The position numbers were made by a program, and so were the translations under genes. From contig JASFUX010000042.1 in assembly GCA_050050115.1 (NCBI GenBank), positions 1 through 16,652 of the forward strand: 16,652 bases of DNA, read 5' to 3'. The notes under the pieces were generated by a model. It saw nothing but the letters and a program-made list of their open reading frames with translations, ran no database searches and was not told the origin of the DNA. Below are positions 6,585-13,790 of the stretch, piece by piece; the first letter of the stretch is position 1, and every line of letters begins with the position of its first letter. This DNA is from JASFUX01 sp050050115. GTDB lineage: Bacteria > Pseudomonadota > Alphaproteobacteria > Caulobacterales > Maricaulaceae.

Positions 6585-7526
6585 ATGGCGTATCGACTTC
6601 TTTCCGGCGCGGCGGCTTGCGCTCTTTTGGCCGCGACGCCGACGTTCGCCGACGACCACCGCTGGCGCGGCGGCGGCCACAGCGACTGGGGTTACAGCGA
6701 TTGGGACCGCCATGGCGGTCGCGACCACCGCCGGCATCACGATGACGACGGCGACGACGCCGCGCTGTTGATCGGCGGCGCGATCGTCGGGCTCGCGCTC
6801 GGTTCGCTCTTGAGCGACAACTCATCGAGCCATTCAAGCGGCTCTTACTATTCCTACTCGCAGCCCTCCTACGCGGGCTATTCCCAACCTTACTATCCCG
6901 ACCCCTTTTATCAGGATCCGTACTATTCGGGCGGCTACGGCCTCGCAGATCCCGGACCCTCCTACGGCTATGCGCCGCCGTCCTACGGCTACGGCGCGCC
7001 GTCGGGCGGGGTGACCTACGTCAACGAGACGCAGTACGCCGGCGCCGGCTGCCAGCAGGTGCGCTCGGGCCGCACAGCGTCAGGCGCGGTGATCGGCGGG
7101 ATCATCGGTGGGCTGATGGGCAACGGCATCGCCGCGGACGGCAATCGCGACGAAGGCACGGCCGTCGGCGCGGTCCTGGGCTCGGTGGTCGGCGGCTCGA
7201 TCGGCAGCTCGAGCGCGGACTGCGCCTCCGCGCCGGCGCAGGTCTATCAGAGCACCTACCCCTCGGCGCCCGCGCCCTACTACGGCGGCGGCGCGCCCGC
7301 ACAGCAGTATCCCTATCAATCCGAACCCGAACTCTACGGCGGACCGGACTACGAGTACCGCGACTACGGGTACGAAGAGCCCTACGAGGACTCCTACAGC
7401 GGCCCGGCGGCGCGCGAGTGCGAACGGGTGATGCGCGTCACGCCGCTGCCCGACGGCCGGGAGATTCATGAGCCGGTCGAGGTTTGCCGCGAGGCCTACT
7501 ACGGCGACTGGTCGACAAAGAACTGA
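6585..7526 (+). CDS. Exported tyrosine-rich glycine-zipper 2TM protein
   Basis: 313 residues from ATG 6585. A Sec signal (MAYRLLSGAAACALLAATPT, cleavage near FA/DD) is followed by a His/Asp/Gly-rich segment and a short hydrophobic Gly-rich helix (LLIGGAIVGLALGSLL). Next comes a long Tyr/Ser/Pro/Gly low-complexity region with repeated PSYGY-like units. A classic glycine zipper pair follows, GAVIGGIIGGLMGNGIA and GTAVGAVLGSVVGGSIG, of the Rick_17kDa/Gly-zipper_2TM type. A second Tyr-rich stretch leads to a C-terminal module with two Cys (CERVMRV and VEVCREAYYGDW). Known family: outer-membrane or envelope-associated proteins of unclear function, including the rickettsial 17-kDa antigen; most are shorter than this one. 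There is no lipobox, so it is probably soluble-exported or membrane-inserted through the zipper. Monocistronic: divergent promoter upstream, strong terminator 27 nt after the stop. Confidence 0.85.
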   Translation: MAYRLLSGAAACALLAATPTFADDHRWRGGGHSDWGYSDWDRHGGRDHRRHHDDDGDDAALLIGGAIVGLALGSLLSDNSSSHSSGSYYSYSQPSYAGYSQPYYPDPFYQDPYYSGGYGLADPGPSYGYAPPSYGYGAPSGGVTYVNETQYAGAGCQQVRSGRTASGAVIGGIIGGLMGNGIAADGNRDEGTAVGAVLGSVVGGSIGSSSADCASAPAQVYQSTYPSAPAPYYGGGAPAQQYPYQSEPELYGGPDYEYRDYGYEEPYEDSYSGPAARECERVMRVTPLPDGREIHEPVEVCREAYYGDWSTKN

Positions 7527-7552
7527 TCAAGCTCGAACAGCGTCGGTCGAAG

Positions 7553-7596
7553 CCGCCGCGCGCCGCCCTCCCTCGGCGCGCGGCGGTTTTCTTTTT
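7553..7596 (+). terminator. Strong intrinsic terminator after the glycine-zipper gene
   Basis: A perfect 13-bp GC stem (CCGCCGCGCGCCG, 7553-7565, with CGGCGCGCGGCGG, 7574-7586) has an 8-nt loop. TTTTCTTTTT follows at 7587-7596. It starts 27 nt after the stop codon. Confidence 0.93.
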
Positions 7597-7630
7597 AAGG
7601 CAGCGTCCACACGGCGCGCCGCCTGGGCCG

Positions 7631-7678
7631 AGCGTGGCGTGAACACGGGGCTCTCCAGGCTGCGGTCCACGCCACGCT
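7631..7678. repeat. 11-bp inverted repeat upstream of the GFA-family gene
   Basis: AGCGTGGCGTG (7631-7641) and CACGCCACGCT (7668-7678) are perfect inverted copies separated by 26 bp. They lie between the terminator of the previous gene and the start of the GFA-family gene, with the right arm 52 nt before its TTG. No T-run follows. It could be an operator pair, a leader stem-loop or a REP-like element. Confidence 0.5.
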
Positions 7679-7715
7679 GTGTTAGGTGGTCAGGTCGCGA
7701 GTCAACACGTCATGT

Positions 7716-7721
7716 GAAGGA
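7716..7721 (+). promoter_or_regulatory. Ribosome binding site that sets the TTG start of the GFA-family gene
   Basis: GAAGGA lies 8 nt before TTG 7730. The nearby ATG at 7712 is followed directly by TGA, so it cannot be the start. Confidence 0.65.
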
Positions 7722-7729
7722 CGAGAGCT

Positions 7730-8158
7730 TTGACGAACAGCCCGAACGTCGTGACCGGCGGCTGCCTGTGCGGCGCGGTGCGCTATGAGATCGCCGCCGC
7801 GCCCATCGTCACGCGCGTATGCTGGTGCCGGCTCTGCCAGAAACTCGGCGCCGGCGGTCCGACCGTCAACGTGTGCTTTCCGACCGACAAAACGACCGTC
7901 ACCGGCGCGCTCAGCGATCACCAGGCGATCGCCGACAGCGGCAACGTCATGCATCGCCGCTTTTGTCCGAGCTGCGGGACGCATCTGTTCAGCGAGGCCG
8001 AGGCGCGCCCGCACCTCGTTTTCGTGCGCGCCGGATCGCTCGACGACCCGGAAATCGCGAAGCCCGAGATGACCATGTGGACGTCTGAGGCGCCGTCCTG
8101 GGCCTGCATCGACCCCGTGACGCCGCAAGTCGACAAGCAGCCCCCGCCCGCGGCGTAG
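7730..8158 (+). CDS. GFA / CENP-V family zinc-binding protein
   Basis: 142 residues from TTG 7730. All signature cysteines of the GFA (glutathione-dependent formaldehyde-activating enzyme) fold are present: GGCLCGAVRY (Cys12, Cys14), CWCRLCQ (Cys31, Cys33, Cys36) and FCPSCGTHLF (Cys79, Cys82). The WTSEAPSWACID tail is also typical of the family. Known family: small cytoplasmic zinc proteins. The founding member was linked to formaldehyde-glutathione adducts, but most members have no proven reaction. Length is normal. It stands alone: it is preceded by an inverted repeat and meets dxs tail to tail 29 bp away. The substrate cannot be inferred from these neighbours. Confidence 0.9.
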   Translation: MTNSPNVVTGGCLCGAVRYEIAAAPIVTRVCWCRLCQKLGAGGPTVNVCFPTDKTTVTGALSDHQAIADSGNVMHRRFCPSCGTHLFSEAEARPHLVFVRAGSLDDPEIAKPEMTMWTSEAPSWACIDPVTPQVDKQPPPAA

Positions 8159-8173
8159 CGGCTCGGAGCCGCT
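8157..8173. terminator. Hairpin between convergent GFA-family gene and dxs
   Basis: A perfect stem AGCGGCT/AGCCGCT has a 3-nt loop and overlaps the end of the GFA-family stop codon. It sits in the 29-bp convergent gap. No T-run follows on either strand (the T-rich stretch lies on the 5' side for dxs), so it is not a canonical intrinsic terminator. Confidence 0.35.
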
Positions 8174-8187
8174 GCGGAAGAAAAGCT

Positions 8188-10110
8188 CTAAGCCCGCAAC
8201 CCGCCCGTCAGCGCGTCGGCGTCGCCGCGGCCCAGGGCGTTGATCACGGTCGCGGCGATGTCGGCGGCCTGCAGGCCGGCCTCTTCGTACATCTGCTCGG
8301 GGCTCGCCTGATCCTGGAAGGTGTCCGGCAAGGTCAGGGTGCGGATCTTGAGGCCGCGGTCGAGCACGCCGCGTTCGGCCAGCAGATGCAGCACGAAAGC
8401 GCCGAAGCCGCCGCGCGCGCCCTCCTCGACCGTCACCAGCACCTCGTGATCGCGCGCGAGCCGCAGGATCAGCTCTTCATCAAGCGGCTTGGCGAAGCGC
8501 GCATCGGCCACCGTCGTCGACAAGCCCTGCGCGCCCAGCATCTCCGCGGCGCGCAACGACTCCTGCAAACGTCCGCCTAGGGACAACACGGCGGCGACCC
8601 CGCCCTCGCGCACAATCCGGCCCTTGCCGATCTCCAGCGGTTCGGGATTGGCGGGAATCTCAACGCCGACGCCGTTGCCGCGCGGATAGCGCACGGCGAT
8701 CGGCCCGTCGTCGTAGCGGGCCGCCGTGGCGGTCATCGCCGCCAGCTCGGCCTCGTCGGCCGCAGCCATCACGACGAAACCGGGCAGCTGGCCCAGGTAG
8801 CCGATGTCGAACGAGCCCGCGTGGGTCGCCCCGTCGGCGCCGACAAGCCCGGCGCGGTCGATCGCAAAGCGCACCGGCAGCTTCTGGATCGCCACGTCGT
8901 GAACGACTTGGTCGTAGCCGCGCTGTAGGAAGGTCGAATAGATCGCCGCGAAGGGCTTCAAGCCCGCGGCGGCAAGACCGGCGGCGAAGGTGACCGCATG
9001 CTGCTCGGCGATGCCGACGTCGAAGCCGCGATCAGGAAAGCGCTCGAGGAAACCGTCGACGCCGGTGCCGCCCGGCATCGCCGCAGTGATGGCGACGATC
9101 TTGTCGTCCTTTTCAGCCTCGGCGATCAGAGCGTTGGAAAACACCTTGGTGTAGCTCGGCGCATTGGCGGTGGACTTCTTCTGCGCGCCAGTGACGACGT
9201 CGAACTTGGCGACGCCGTGGTACTTGTCGTCGCTCTCCTCAGCCGGGGCGTAGCCCTTGCCTTTCTGGGTCACGACGTGAACCAGAACCGGACCGTTCTT
9301 CATGTCACGGACGTTCTCGAGCACGCCAACGAGCGCGCCGAGGTCGTGTCCGTCGATCGGGCCGACGTAGTAAAAGCCCATTTCTTCGAACAGCGTGCCG
9401 CCCATTGCCATGCCGCGGGTGTATTCTTCGGCCTTCTTGGCGGTCTCGTAGACCGGCCGGCCGAGCTTCTCTGCGATTGTGCGGCCGAGGTTGCGCAACG
9501 CCGTATAAGGACGGGACGAGACGAGCCGCGCCAGATAGTGGCTCATCGCGCCGACCGGCGGCGCAATCGACATGTCGTTGTCATTGAGGATGACGATCAG
9601 CGGCAGATCGAGCGCGCCGGCGTTGTTCATCGCCTCATAAGCCATGCCGGCCGACATCGCCCCGTCGCCGATCACGCAGACCGTCCGCGCCGTCCCGTCC
9701 TGAAGCTTGTTGGCCACTTCGAAGCCGAGGCCCGCCGAGATCGAGGTTGAGGCGTGCGCGGCGCCAAAGGGGTCGTATTCGCTCTCGGCCCGCTTGGTGA
9801 AGCCCGAAAGGCCGTCCTTCTGGCGCAACGTGCGAATGCGATCGCGGCGACCGGTCAGGATCTTGTGCGGATAGGCCTGGTGGCCGACGTCCCAGATGAG
9901 CGCGTCCTTGGGCGTGTTGAACACCTTGTGGATCGCCACCGTCAGCTCGACCACTCCGAGCCCGGCGCCCAGGTGTCCGCCGGTGACGGAGACCGCGTCG
10001 ACCGTCTCGGCGCGCAGCTCGTCGGCGAGGGTCTTGAGCTCGGCAAGGCCCAAGTCCCGCAGATCGTCCGGCGTGCGCACGCGATCCAGCAGCGGCGTCT
10101 CAACTGTCAC
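8188..10110 (-). CDS. dxs: 1-deoxy-D-xylulose-5-phosphate synthase
   Basis: 640 residues from GTG 10110, a normal length for the family. The enzyme is a cytoplasmic, TPP-dependent dimer that condenses pyruvate and glyceraldehyde 3-phosphate into DXP, the entry step of the MEP isoprenoid pathway. Visible marks are SVTGGHLGAGLGVVELTVA near the N-terminus, WDVGHQAYPHKILTGRR, AHASTSISAGLG, the TPP/Mg motif GDGAMSAGM (Gly138-Asp139-Gly140) completed by NDNDMS (about 166-171), the catalytic-Glu segment GIAEQHAVTFAAGLA, and RAGLVGADGATHAG. The same frame reads 8 codons further upstream, but AGGAG sits 7 nt before this GTG, fixing the start. It is the last gene of the xseB-ispA-dxs unit, 33 nt after ispA, and convergent with the GFA-family gene. 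Identification is close to certain. Confidence 0.97.
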   Translation of the reverse strand: MTVETPLLDRVRTPDDLRDLGLAELKTLADELRAETVDAVSVTGGHLGAGLGVVELTVAIHKVFNTPKDALIWDVGHQAYPHKILTGRRDRIRTLRQKDGLSGFTKRAESEYDPFGAAHASTSISAGLGFEVANKLQDGTARTVCVIGDGAMSAGMAYEAMNNAGALDLPLIVILNDNDMSIAPPVGAMSHYLARLVSSRPYTALRNLGRTIAEKLGRPVYETAKKAEEYTRGMAMGGTLFEEMGFYYVGPIDGHDLGALVGVLENVRDMKNGPVLVHVVTQKGKGYAPAEESDDKYHGVAKFDVVTGAQKKSTANAPSYTKVFSNALIAEAEKDDKIVAITAAMPGGTGVDGFLERFPDRGFDVGIAEQHAVTFAAGLAAAGLKPFAAIYSTFLQRGYDQVVHDVAIQKLPVRFAIDRAGLVGADGATHAGSFDIGYLGQLPGFVVMAAADEAELAAMTATAARYDDGPIAVRYPRGNGVGVEIPANPEPLEIGKGRIVREGGVAAVLSLGGRLQESLRAAEMLGAQGLSTTVADARFAKPLDEELILRLARDHEVLVTVEEGARGGFGAFVLHLLAERGVLDRGLKIRTLTLPDTFQDQASPEQMYEEAGLQAADIAATVINALGRGDADALTGGLRA

Positions 10111-10117
10111 ACCAAGT

Positions 10118-10122
10118 CTCCT
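10118..10122 (-). promoter_or_regulatory. Ribosome binding site that sets the GTG start of dxs
   Basis: On the minus strand AGGAG lies 7 nt before GTG 10110, inside the 33-nt gap after ispA. It argues against the longer reading frame. Confidence 0.65.
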
Positions 10123-10143
10123 GTACCCTGACAATATAGGCGG

Positions 10144-11064
10144 TCAGACCGCCTTCTGCAGCGCCTGCCGGTTGAATACATAGTCGACAGCATGGCTCAA
10201 GTATGACGCCCGCGACCCGAAGAGGTCGAGGTGCTCCTTGGCCTGCGCGGCGAGACGCCGCGCCTGCTCGCGCGCGCCTTCAACGCCCATTTCGGAGACG
10301 AAATTGACCTTGCCGCGGGCGGCGTCCTTGCGCACATCCTTGCCCAGCGCCGCCGCGTCGCCTTCGTGATCGAGGATGTCGTCAACGATCTGGTAAGCAA
10401 GACCGAGATCGTGCGCATAGCCCTGCAGGGCGAACATCGCATCCTCGCTCGCCCGGCCAAGCACGCCGCCGGCCTCCACCGAAAAAGCGATAAGCGCGCC
10501 GGTCTTCATCCGCTGCATCCGGGTGGCGACGGCGATGTCGATGTCCTTGCCCTCGGTCTCTACGTCGATCGCCTGGCCGCCGACCATGCCCCGCGCCCCG
10601 GTCGCCGTCGCCAGCCGGCGCGAAAGCTCGACCAGCACGCGCGGATCGCCGTGGGTGTCGGAATGGCAGATGATCTCGAAGGCGAGCGACAGGAGGCCGT
10701 CCCCGGCGAGCACGGCAATCGCCTCGTCATAAGCGCGGTGAACGGAGGGACGGCCGCGGCGCATGTCGTCATCGTCCATGCACGGCAGGTCGTCATGCAC
10801 CAGCGAATAGGTATGCACGCACTCGACCGCGGCGCCGACCCGCAACAGCGCCCGCTCGTCGACATCGAACAGACGGCCCGCGTGGACCACGAAGAACGGC
10901 CGCAGCCGCTTGCCGCCGCCGAGCGCGGCGTAGCGCATGGCGCTCAAGAGCCGTGCTTCAGGGCCGTCGGCGCGCGGGATCAGCGCGTCGAGCGCGACGG
11001 TCACCCGGTCGGCCGTCTCTTCCAGAGCGGCCTCGAAGTCGGCGGAGATCGCGTGGTCGGTCAT
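10144..11064 (-). CDS. ispA: (2E,6E)-farnesyl diphosphate synthase (polyprenyl synthetase family)
   Basis: 306 residues. It condenses dimethylallyl/geranyl diphosphate with isopentenyl diphosphate in the cytoplasm, using the products of the MEP pathway that begins with the adjacent dxs. The first Asp-rich motif is DDLPCMDDDD (91-100), with the two-residue insertion of type II bacterial FPP synthases; the second is DDILD (228-232). GGGKRLRP (49-56) and KTGALI (187-192) are also conserved. Tyr86, five residues before the first motif, is the usual aromatic chain-length stop and favours C15 over C20 product. Start ATG 11064 is fixed by an in-frame TGA five codons upstream. Its ATG overlaps the stop of a 33-codon ORF (ATGA), and there is no good Shine-Dalgarno, which suggests translational coupling. 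Confidence 0.95.
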   Translation of the reverse strand: MTDHAISADFEAALEETADRVTVALDALIPRADGPEARLLSAMRYAALGGGKRLRPFFVVHAGRLFDVDERALLRVGAAVECVHTYSLVHDDLPCMDDDDMRRGRPSVHRAYDEAIAVLAGDGLLSLAFEIICHSDTHGDPRVLVELSRRLATATGARGMVGGQAIDVETEGKDIDIAVATRMQRMKTGALIAFSVEAGGVLGRASEDAMFALQGYAHDLGLAYQIVDDILDHEGDAAALGKDVRKDAARGKVNFVSEMGVEGAREQARRLAAQAKEHLDLFGSRASYLSHAVDYVFNRQALQKAV

Positions 11065-11162
11065 GAGGCGGCGGCCTCAACGCGGCGCGCCTCGTTCAAG
11101 AGGGCGCTCGCGACCGGGCCGTCGATCACGTCGTCGCGGTCGAGCGCGGGGGCGGATGACAT
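11061..11162 (-). CDS. Small ORF (33 aa) between xseB and ispA
   Basis: ATG 11162 begins 7 nt after the xseB stop, and GAGG (overlapping that stop) lies 5 nt upstream at good spacing. The product starts MSSAPALDRDDVIDGPVASA and ends EARRVEAAAS, an acidic and Ala-rich, probably helical peptide with no signal or membrane segment. Almost every third codon position is G or C, as in neighbouring genes. Its TGA overlaps the ATG of ispA by four bases (ATGA), and ispA has no strong ribosome binding site of its own. I infer that it is translated and serves at least to couple ispA translation to xseB. I recognise no family. It could alternatively be a remnant of a longer gene. Confidence 0.5.
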   Translation of the reverse strand: MSSAPALDRDDVIDGPVASALLNEARRVEAAAS

Positions 11163-11169
11163 GGAAACC

Positions 11170-11430
11170 TCAATTGAAATCGGCCGGCTCGGACGTCGCC
11201 GCGCCTTCGGGGTCGAGCACGATCTTCTCCACCCGAAGCTGGGCGTCCTTGAGCTTCTTCTCGCAATGGGCGCGCAAGGCGGCGCCGCGCTCGTAGATGT
11301 CGATCGAACGCTCAAGCTCGACCTCGCCGCTTTCAAGCTGGCGTACGATGTTCTCGAGCTCAGCGAGCGCCTGCTCGAAGCTGAGCTTGCCGACATCAGC
11401 GGTCGAAGCGCCGGGTTTCTTGTCCGCCAT
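11170..11430 (-). CDS. xseB: Exodeoxyribonuclease VII small subunit
   Basis: 86 residues, usual length for XseB. It is the small subunit that binds several-fold to XseA to form the ATP-independent single-strand-specific exonuclease VII, acting in cytoplasmic DNA repair. The family core is plain: LSFEQALAELENIVRQLE, then the segment GEVELERSIDIYERGAAL and a basic helix ending in CEKKLKDAQLRVEKI. The two helices form a coiled-coil hairpin. AGGAGG lies 6 nt before ATG 11430, a very strong site. It heads the xseB-sORF-ispA-dxs unit. A gap of 84 nt separates it from the histidine phosphatase gene, including a stretch (TTGCGATTGG and CTTTAAGG on the minus strand) that may hold a promoter, though I cannot assign -35 and -10 firmly. 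Confidence 0.95.
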   Translation of the reverse strand: MADKKPGASTADVGKLSFEQALAELENIVRQLESGEVELERSIDIYERGAALRAHCEKKLKDAQLRVEKIVLDPEGAATSEPADFN

Positions 11431-11514
11431 GAGGCTCCTCCTGTGAGCGCGACCTTAAAGAGCGCGCGCCGGGATTCCAATCGCAAGAGCGAAGCGCAAA
11501 CGAATAGTGAAGAG

Positions 11515-12105
11515 CTAGCTCGTCCTGCGCTCGTAGCGGCGGAACGACCAATAGTGGTCGCGGCCGTCCTGCACGCAGCGCCAGCCGCGGGCGAGCAGCA
11601 CCGGGCGCATCATTCGATTGAACCAGCCGTGCGCGCAAACCAGCACCGTGCGCGGCGGTCCGCCTTCGGGCGCGGCCTCTGAAAGGACGCGGTCGACGGC
11701 CTCCTCGGCGCGGGCTTCGGCGGCGCGGCGGCTCTCCATGCCGCCCGAATAGCCGAGCCACCAGGCGATGCGGGCGAACACGCCCCACTGACCGGGCTTG
11801 AGCTTGAGACCGGGGACCGGCGGAGGCGGCAGCGGCGCTTCGACGAACACCGGATCGGTGACCACCGAACGGCCGTCGGCGACCGCGTGGGCGGTTTCCA
11901 AGCTGCGCGTGAGCGGGCTGGCGAGCACCACCTCGGCCGAGCGCGCCGCGGCGAGCAGCGCCTCGGGCGGGCCTTCGCCTTCGACCAGGCCGCCTTCGTC
12001 GTAGGCGCTCCACCACACCTTGTAGTCGCGCCAGCCCATCGCCTGGGAGCGGTCAAGCGCCGGCCGGCCGTGGCGGGCCAGGATGATCGCGGGCCGGACG
12101 CTCAA
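11515..12105 (-). CDS. Histidine phosphatase superfamily protein
   Basis: 196 residues from TTG 12105. The phosphohistidine motif LARHGRP gives His12 as nucleophile with Arg11. SPLTRSLETA supplies Arg67, VEAPL supplies the acid Glu89, and VLVCAHGWFNRMM supplies the second His159, so the catalytic set of the RHG phosphatase (phosphoglycerate-mutase-like) fold is complete. A Trp-rich segment (WGVF..IAWWLGYSGG, about 107-122) shapes the pocket and is not something I can tie to a known substrate. It may act on a small phosphorylated metabolite or protein. The frame continues upstream to ATG 12135 and beyond, but GGGGAGGAGG lies 5 nt before TTG 12105, so the short form is preferred. Same strand as xseB, 84 nt upstream of it. 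Confidence 0.85.
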   Translation of the reverse strand: MSVRPAIILARHGRPALDRSQAMGWRDYKVWWSAYDEGGLVEGEGPPEALLAAARSAEVVLASPLTRSLETAHAVADGRSVVTDPVFVEAPLPPPPVPGLKLKPGQWGVFARIAWWLGYSGGMESRRAAEARAEEAVDRVLSEAAPEGGPPRTVLVCAHGWFNRMMRPVLLARGWRCVQDGRDHYWSFRRYERRTS

Positions 12106-12110
12106 GGCGT

Positions 12111-12120
12111 CCTCCTCCCC
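12111..12120 (-). promoter_or_regulatory. Ribosome binding site that sets a TTG start for the histidine phosphatase
   Basis: On the minus strand GGGGAGGAGG lies 5 nt before TTG 12105. The in-frame ATG at 12135 has no comparable site and would add only a polar 10-residue extension. Confidence 0.7.
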
Positions 12121-12286
12121 ACGCGCGTCGCTCATCCGCGCAACCGGCCGGTCATCGGCGGCTCCCCTGTCGTCAACGTCGAGACGGCGCGGCGGTCGCC
12201 CGCGCGGCTTCTTCGGCCAGCCGCCGTCGTACCCTGCACCGAAGAGATGAGGCAACTTTTCCTAACCCGGCTTCAAGCCGGCCGCT

Positions 12287-13219
12287 TCAGCCTTGAAGCG
12301 CCCTGACGTGGGCGGCGGCCGAGGCGGCCAGGGCGTCGAGGTCGTAGCCGCCTTCGAGGGTCGAGACCACGCGGCCTTGCGAACTCGGCTCGGCGGCCTC
12401 GCAGATCGCGGTCGTCGCCCAGGCGAAGTCGTCCGCGTCAAGCATCAGCCCGGCCAGGGGATCGGCGGCGTGGCCGTCGAAGCCGGCCGAGATCAGCACC
12501 AGCTCGGGCGCATAGGCTTTGAGCCGCGGCAAGATGCGTTCGGCGATCAGCTCCCGCCAGGTCGACCCCATGCAACCGTGCGGCGCCGGCGCGTTGACGA
12601 CGTTGTCGTCGGGCCCGGTTTCGCGCGCGAGTCCGGTGCCGGGGTAGATGCCGCCTTCGTGGATCGAAGCGAAGAACAGCCACGGCTCGCGGTAGGCGAG
12701 GTCCTGACTGCCGTTGCCGTGGTGGACGTCGAAGTCGACGATGGCGACCCGCTCGAGCCCGTGCACCGCTTTGGCGCGCATCGCCGCAACGCCGATGTTG
12801 TTGAACAGGCAGAAGCCCATCGCCCGGGCCTGCTCGGCGTGGTGGCCGGGCGGGCGGACGGCGCAGAAGGCGCGGTCGAAGTCGCCCGCGATCACCCCGT
12901 CGACCGCCGCGCAGACCGCGCCGGCCGCGCGCATCGCCGCCTCGACCGAACCTGAAGACATCGAGGTGTCCGGATCGAGGGCGCGCCACTCCTCCGGGTC
13001 TTCAGGTTCGCCCGAAGCGATCAGGCGCACGTAGTCGGGCAGATGGACCCGCTCGACGTCCGCCACCTCGGCCAGCGGCGCCGCGCGACGGTCGAGGTCC
13101 GGAAACGCCTCTTCGTCGAGCGCGCCCAGAACCGCGCGCAGCCGGTCGACCCGCTCGGGATGACCCGGCGGGGTGCGATGGCCGAAGCAGGCCGGATGGG
13201 TGAAAAGCGCAAGCGTCAT
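12287..13219 (-). CDS. Histone deacetylase family protein (acetylpolyamine/lysine deacetylase type)
   Basis: 310 residues from ATG 13219. It has the full class II-like HDAC core: FTHPACFGHRTPPGHPER at the N-terminus, RPPGHHA (His126 and His127, general base and acid), DFDVHHGNG (zinc ligands Asp164 and His166), SAGFDGHAADPL (zinc ligand Asp248) and LEGGYD with the catalytic Tyr. All active-site residues are present. Bacterial members hydrolyse acetyl groups from polyamines, small amides or protein lysines in the cytoplasm; the substrate here is unknown. It lies 82 nt downstream of the SET-domain gene on the same strand and upstream of the histidine phosphatase. A related gene next to xseB-ispA-dxs is a recurring alphaproteobacterial arrangement, from memory. 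The ribosome binding site is weak. Confidence 0.93.
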   Translation of the reverse strand: MTLALFTHPACFGHRTPPGHPERVDRLRAVLGALDEEAFPDLDRRAAPLAEVADVERVHLPDYVRLIASGEPEDPEEWRALDPDTSMSSGSVEAAMRAAGAVCAAVDGVIAGDFDRAFCAVRPPGHHAEQARAMGFCLFNNIGVAAMRAKAVHGLERVAIVDFDVHHGNGSQDLAYREPWLFFASIHEGGIYPGTGLARETGPDDNVVNAPAPHGCMGSTWRELIAERILPRLKAYAPELVLISAGFDGHAADPLAGLMLDADDFAWATTAICEAAEPSSQGRVVSTLEGGYDLDALAASAAAHVRALQG

Positions 13220-13301
13220 GCGCCGAGCCTAGCTCACCGCGCCCGCGCCGACACCCCTTCGGGTTAGCCGCCCATTCGGCGCACCCTGCTTGCTATGCGC
13301 C

Positions 13302-13790
13302 CTACTTCGCCCGGCCGCCCGTTCGTCCGTTGGTCTTGGCGCGCCGAAGCTTCGCCGTCCGCGCCGCGGCGACGACCGCCTCGGGGACCACCAGCCCGCC
13401 GACCTTGTTTCGCGGCGGCTGGAACTCGATCGTCCCGACCGTGAAGCAGGCGTAGTCGCAGGTCAGCTCCTCGCCCGCCGCGATGTCGCGGGTCGCGACG
13501 CCGATCTCGGGGTCGGTCAGGTCGACGTTGGGCATGTCCGAGTGGTTCATGTAGCGCCCCTCGTCCGCGTCGAGGATCACGAAGCTCGAGTCGTCGTGGA
13601 ACTCGTAGGTATAGCGGTCGAGGAACTCCCGCACGTGCGCGGGGGCGGCGGCCATGTCGGCCTTGGAGATCACCTGATCGAAGCGGCGGTCGAACCGCCA
13701 GACGAGCTCGCCCTTGGCGATCGGCTCGGCCGCGAAGACGCCGAGCCCCTCGATCGCCGACGGGGCAAGATAAGAGCGCACAATCATCAT
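13302..13790 (-). CDS. SET domain-containing protein (putative protein-lysine methyltransferase)
   Basis: 162 residues from ATG 13790, with AAGGA 10 nt upstream; a second ATG follows directly. The whole protein is essentially one SET domain. IEGLGVFA (13-20) is the N-terminal SAM-binding turn, RYMNHSDMPNV (79-89) holds the NHS motif that forms the SET pseudoknot, and AGEELTCDY (105-113) carries the catalytic Tyr. A Cys-containing tail (ACF) and a basic C-terminus (KLRRAKTNGRTGGRAK) follow; the latter could bind nucleic acid or an acidic partner. Known family: lysine methylation of proteins. Bacterial targets are mostly unknown. There is no signal peptide, so it should be cytoplasmic. Its downstream neighbour is a lysine-deacetylase-family gene, an unusual pairing. 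Confidence 0.88.
   Translation of the reverse strand: MMIVRSYLAPSAIEGLGVFAAEPIAKGELVWRFDRRFDQVISKADMAAAPAHVREFLDRYTYEFHDDSSFVILDADEGRYMNHSDMPNVDLTDPEIGVATRDIAAGEELTCDYACFTVGTIEFQPPRNKVGGLVVPEAVVAAARTAKLRRAKTNGRTGGRAK

Noticed and set aside
10231..11682. 483-codon plus-strand frame opposite ispA and xseB
   Set aside because: It crosses several well-identified minus-strand genes and has shadow composition.
12270..12299. Inverted repeat GCTTCAAG/CTTGAAGC at the end of the histone-deacetylase-family gene, as a terminator
   Set aside because: It overlaps the stop codon, has a 14-nt loop and no following U-run on the minus strand.
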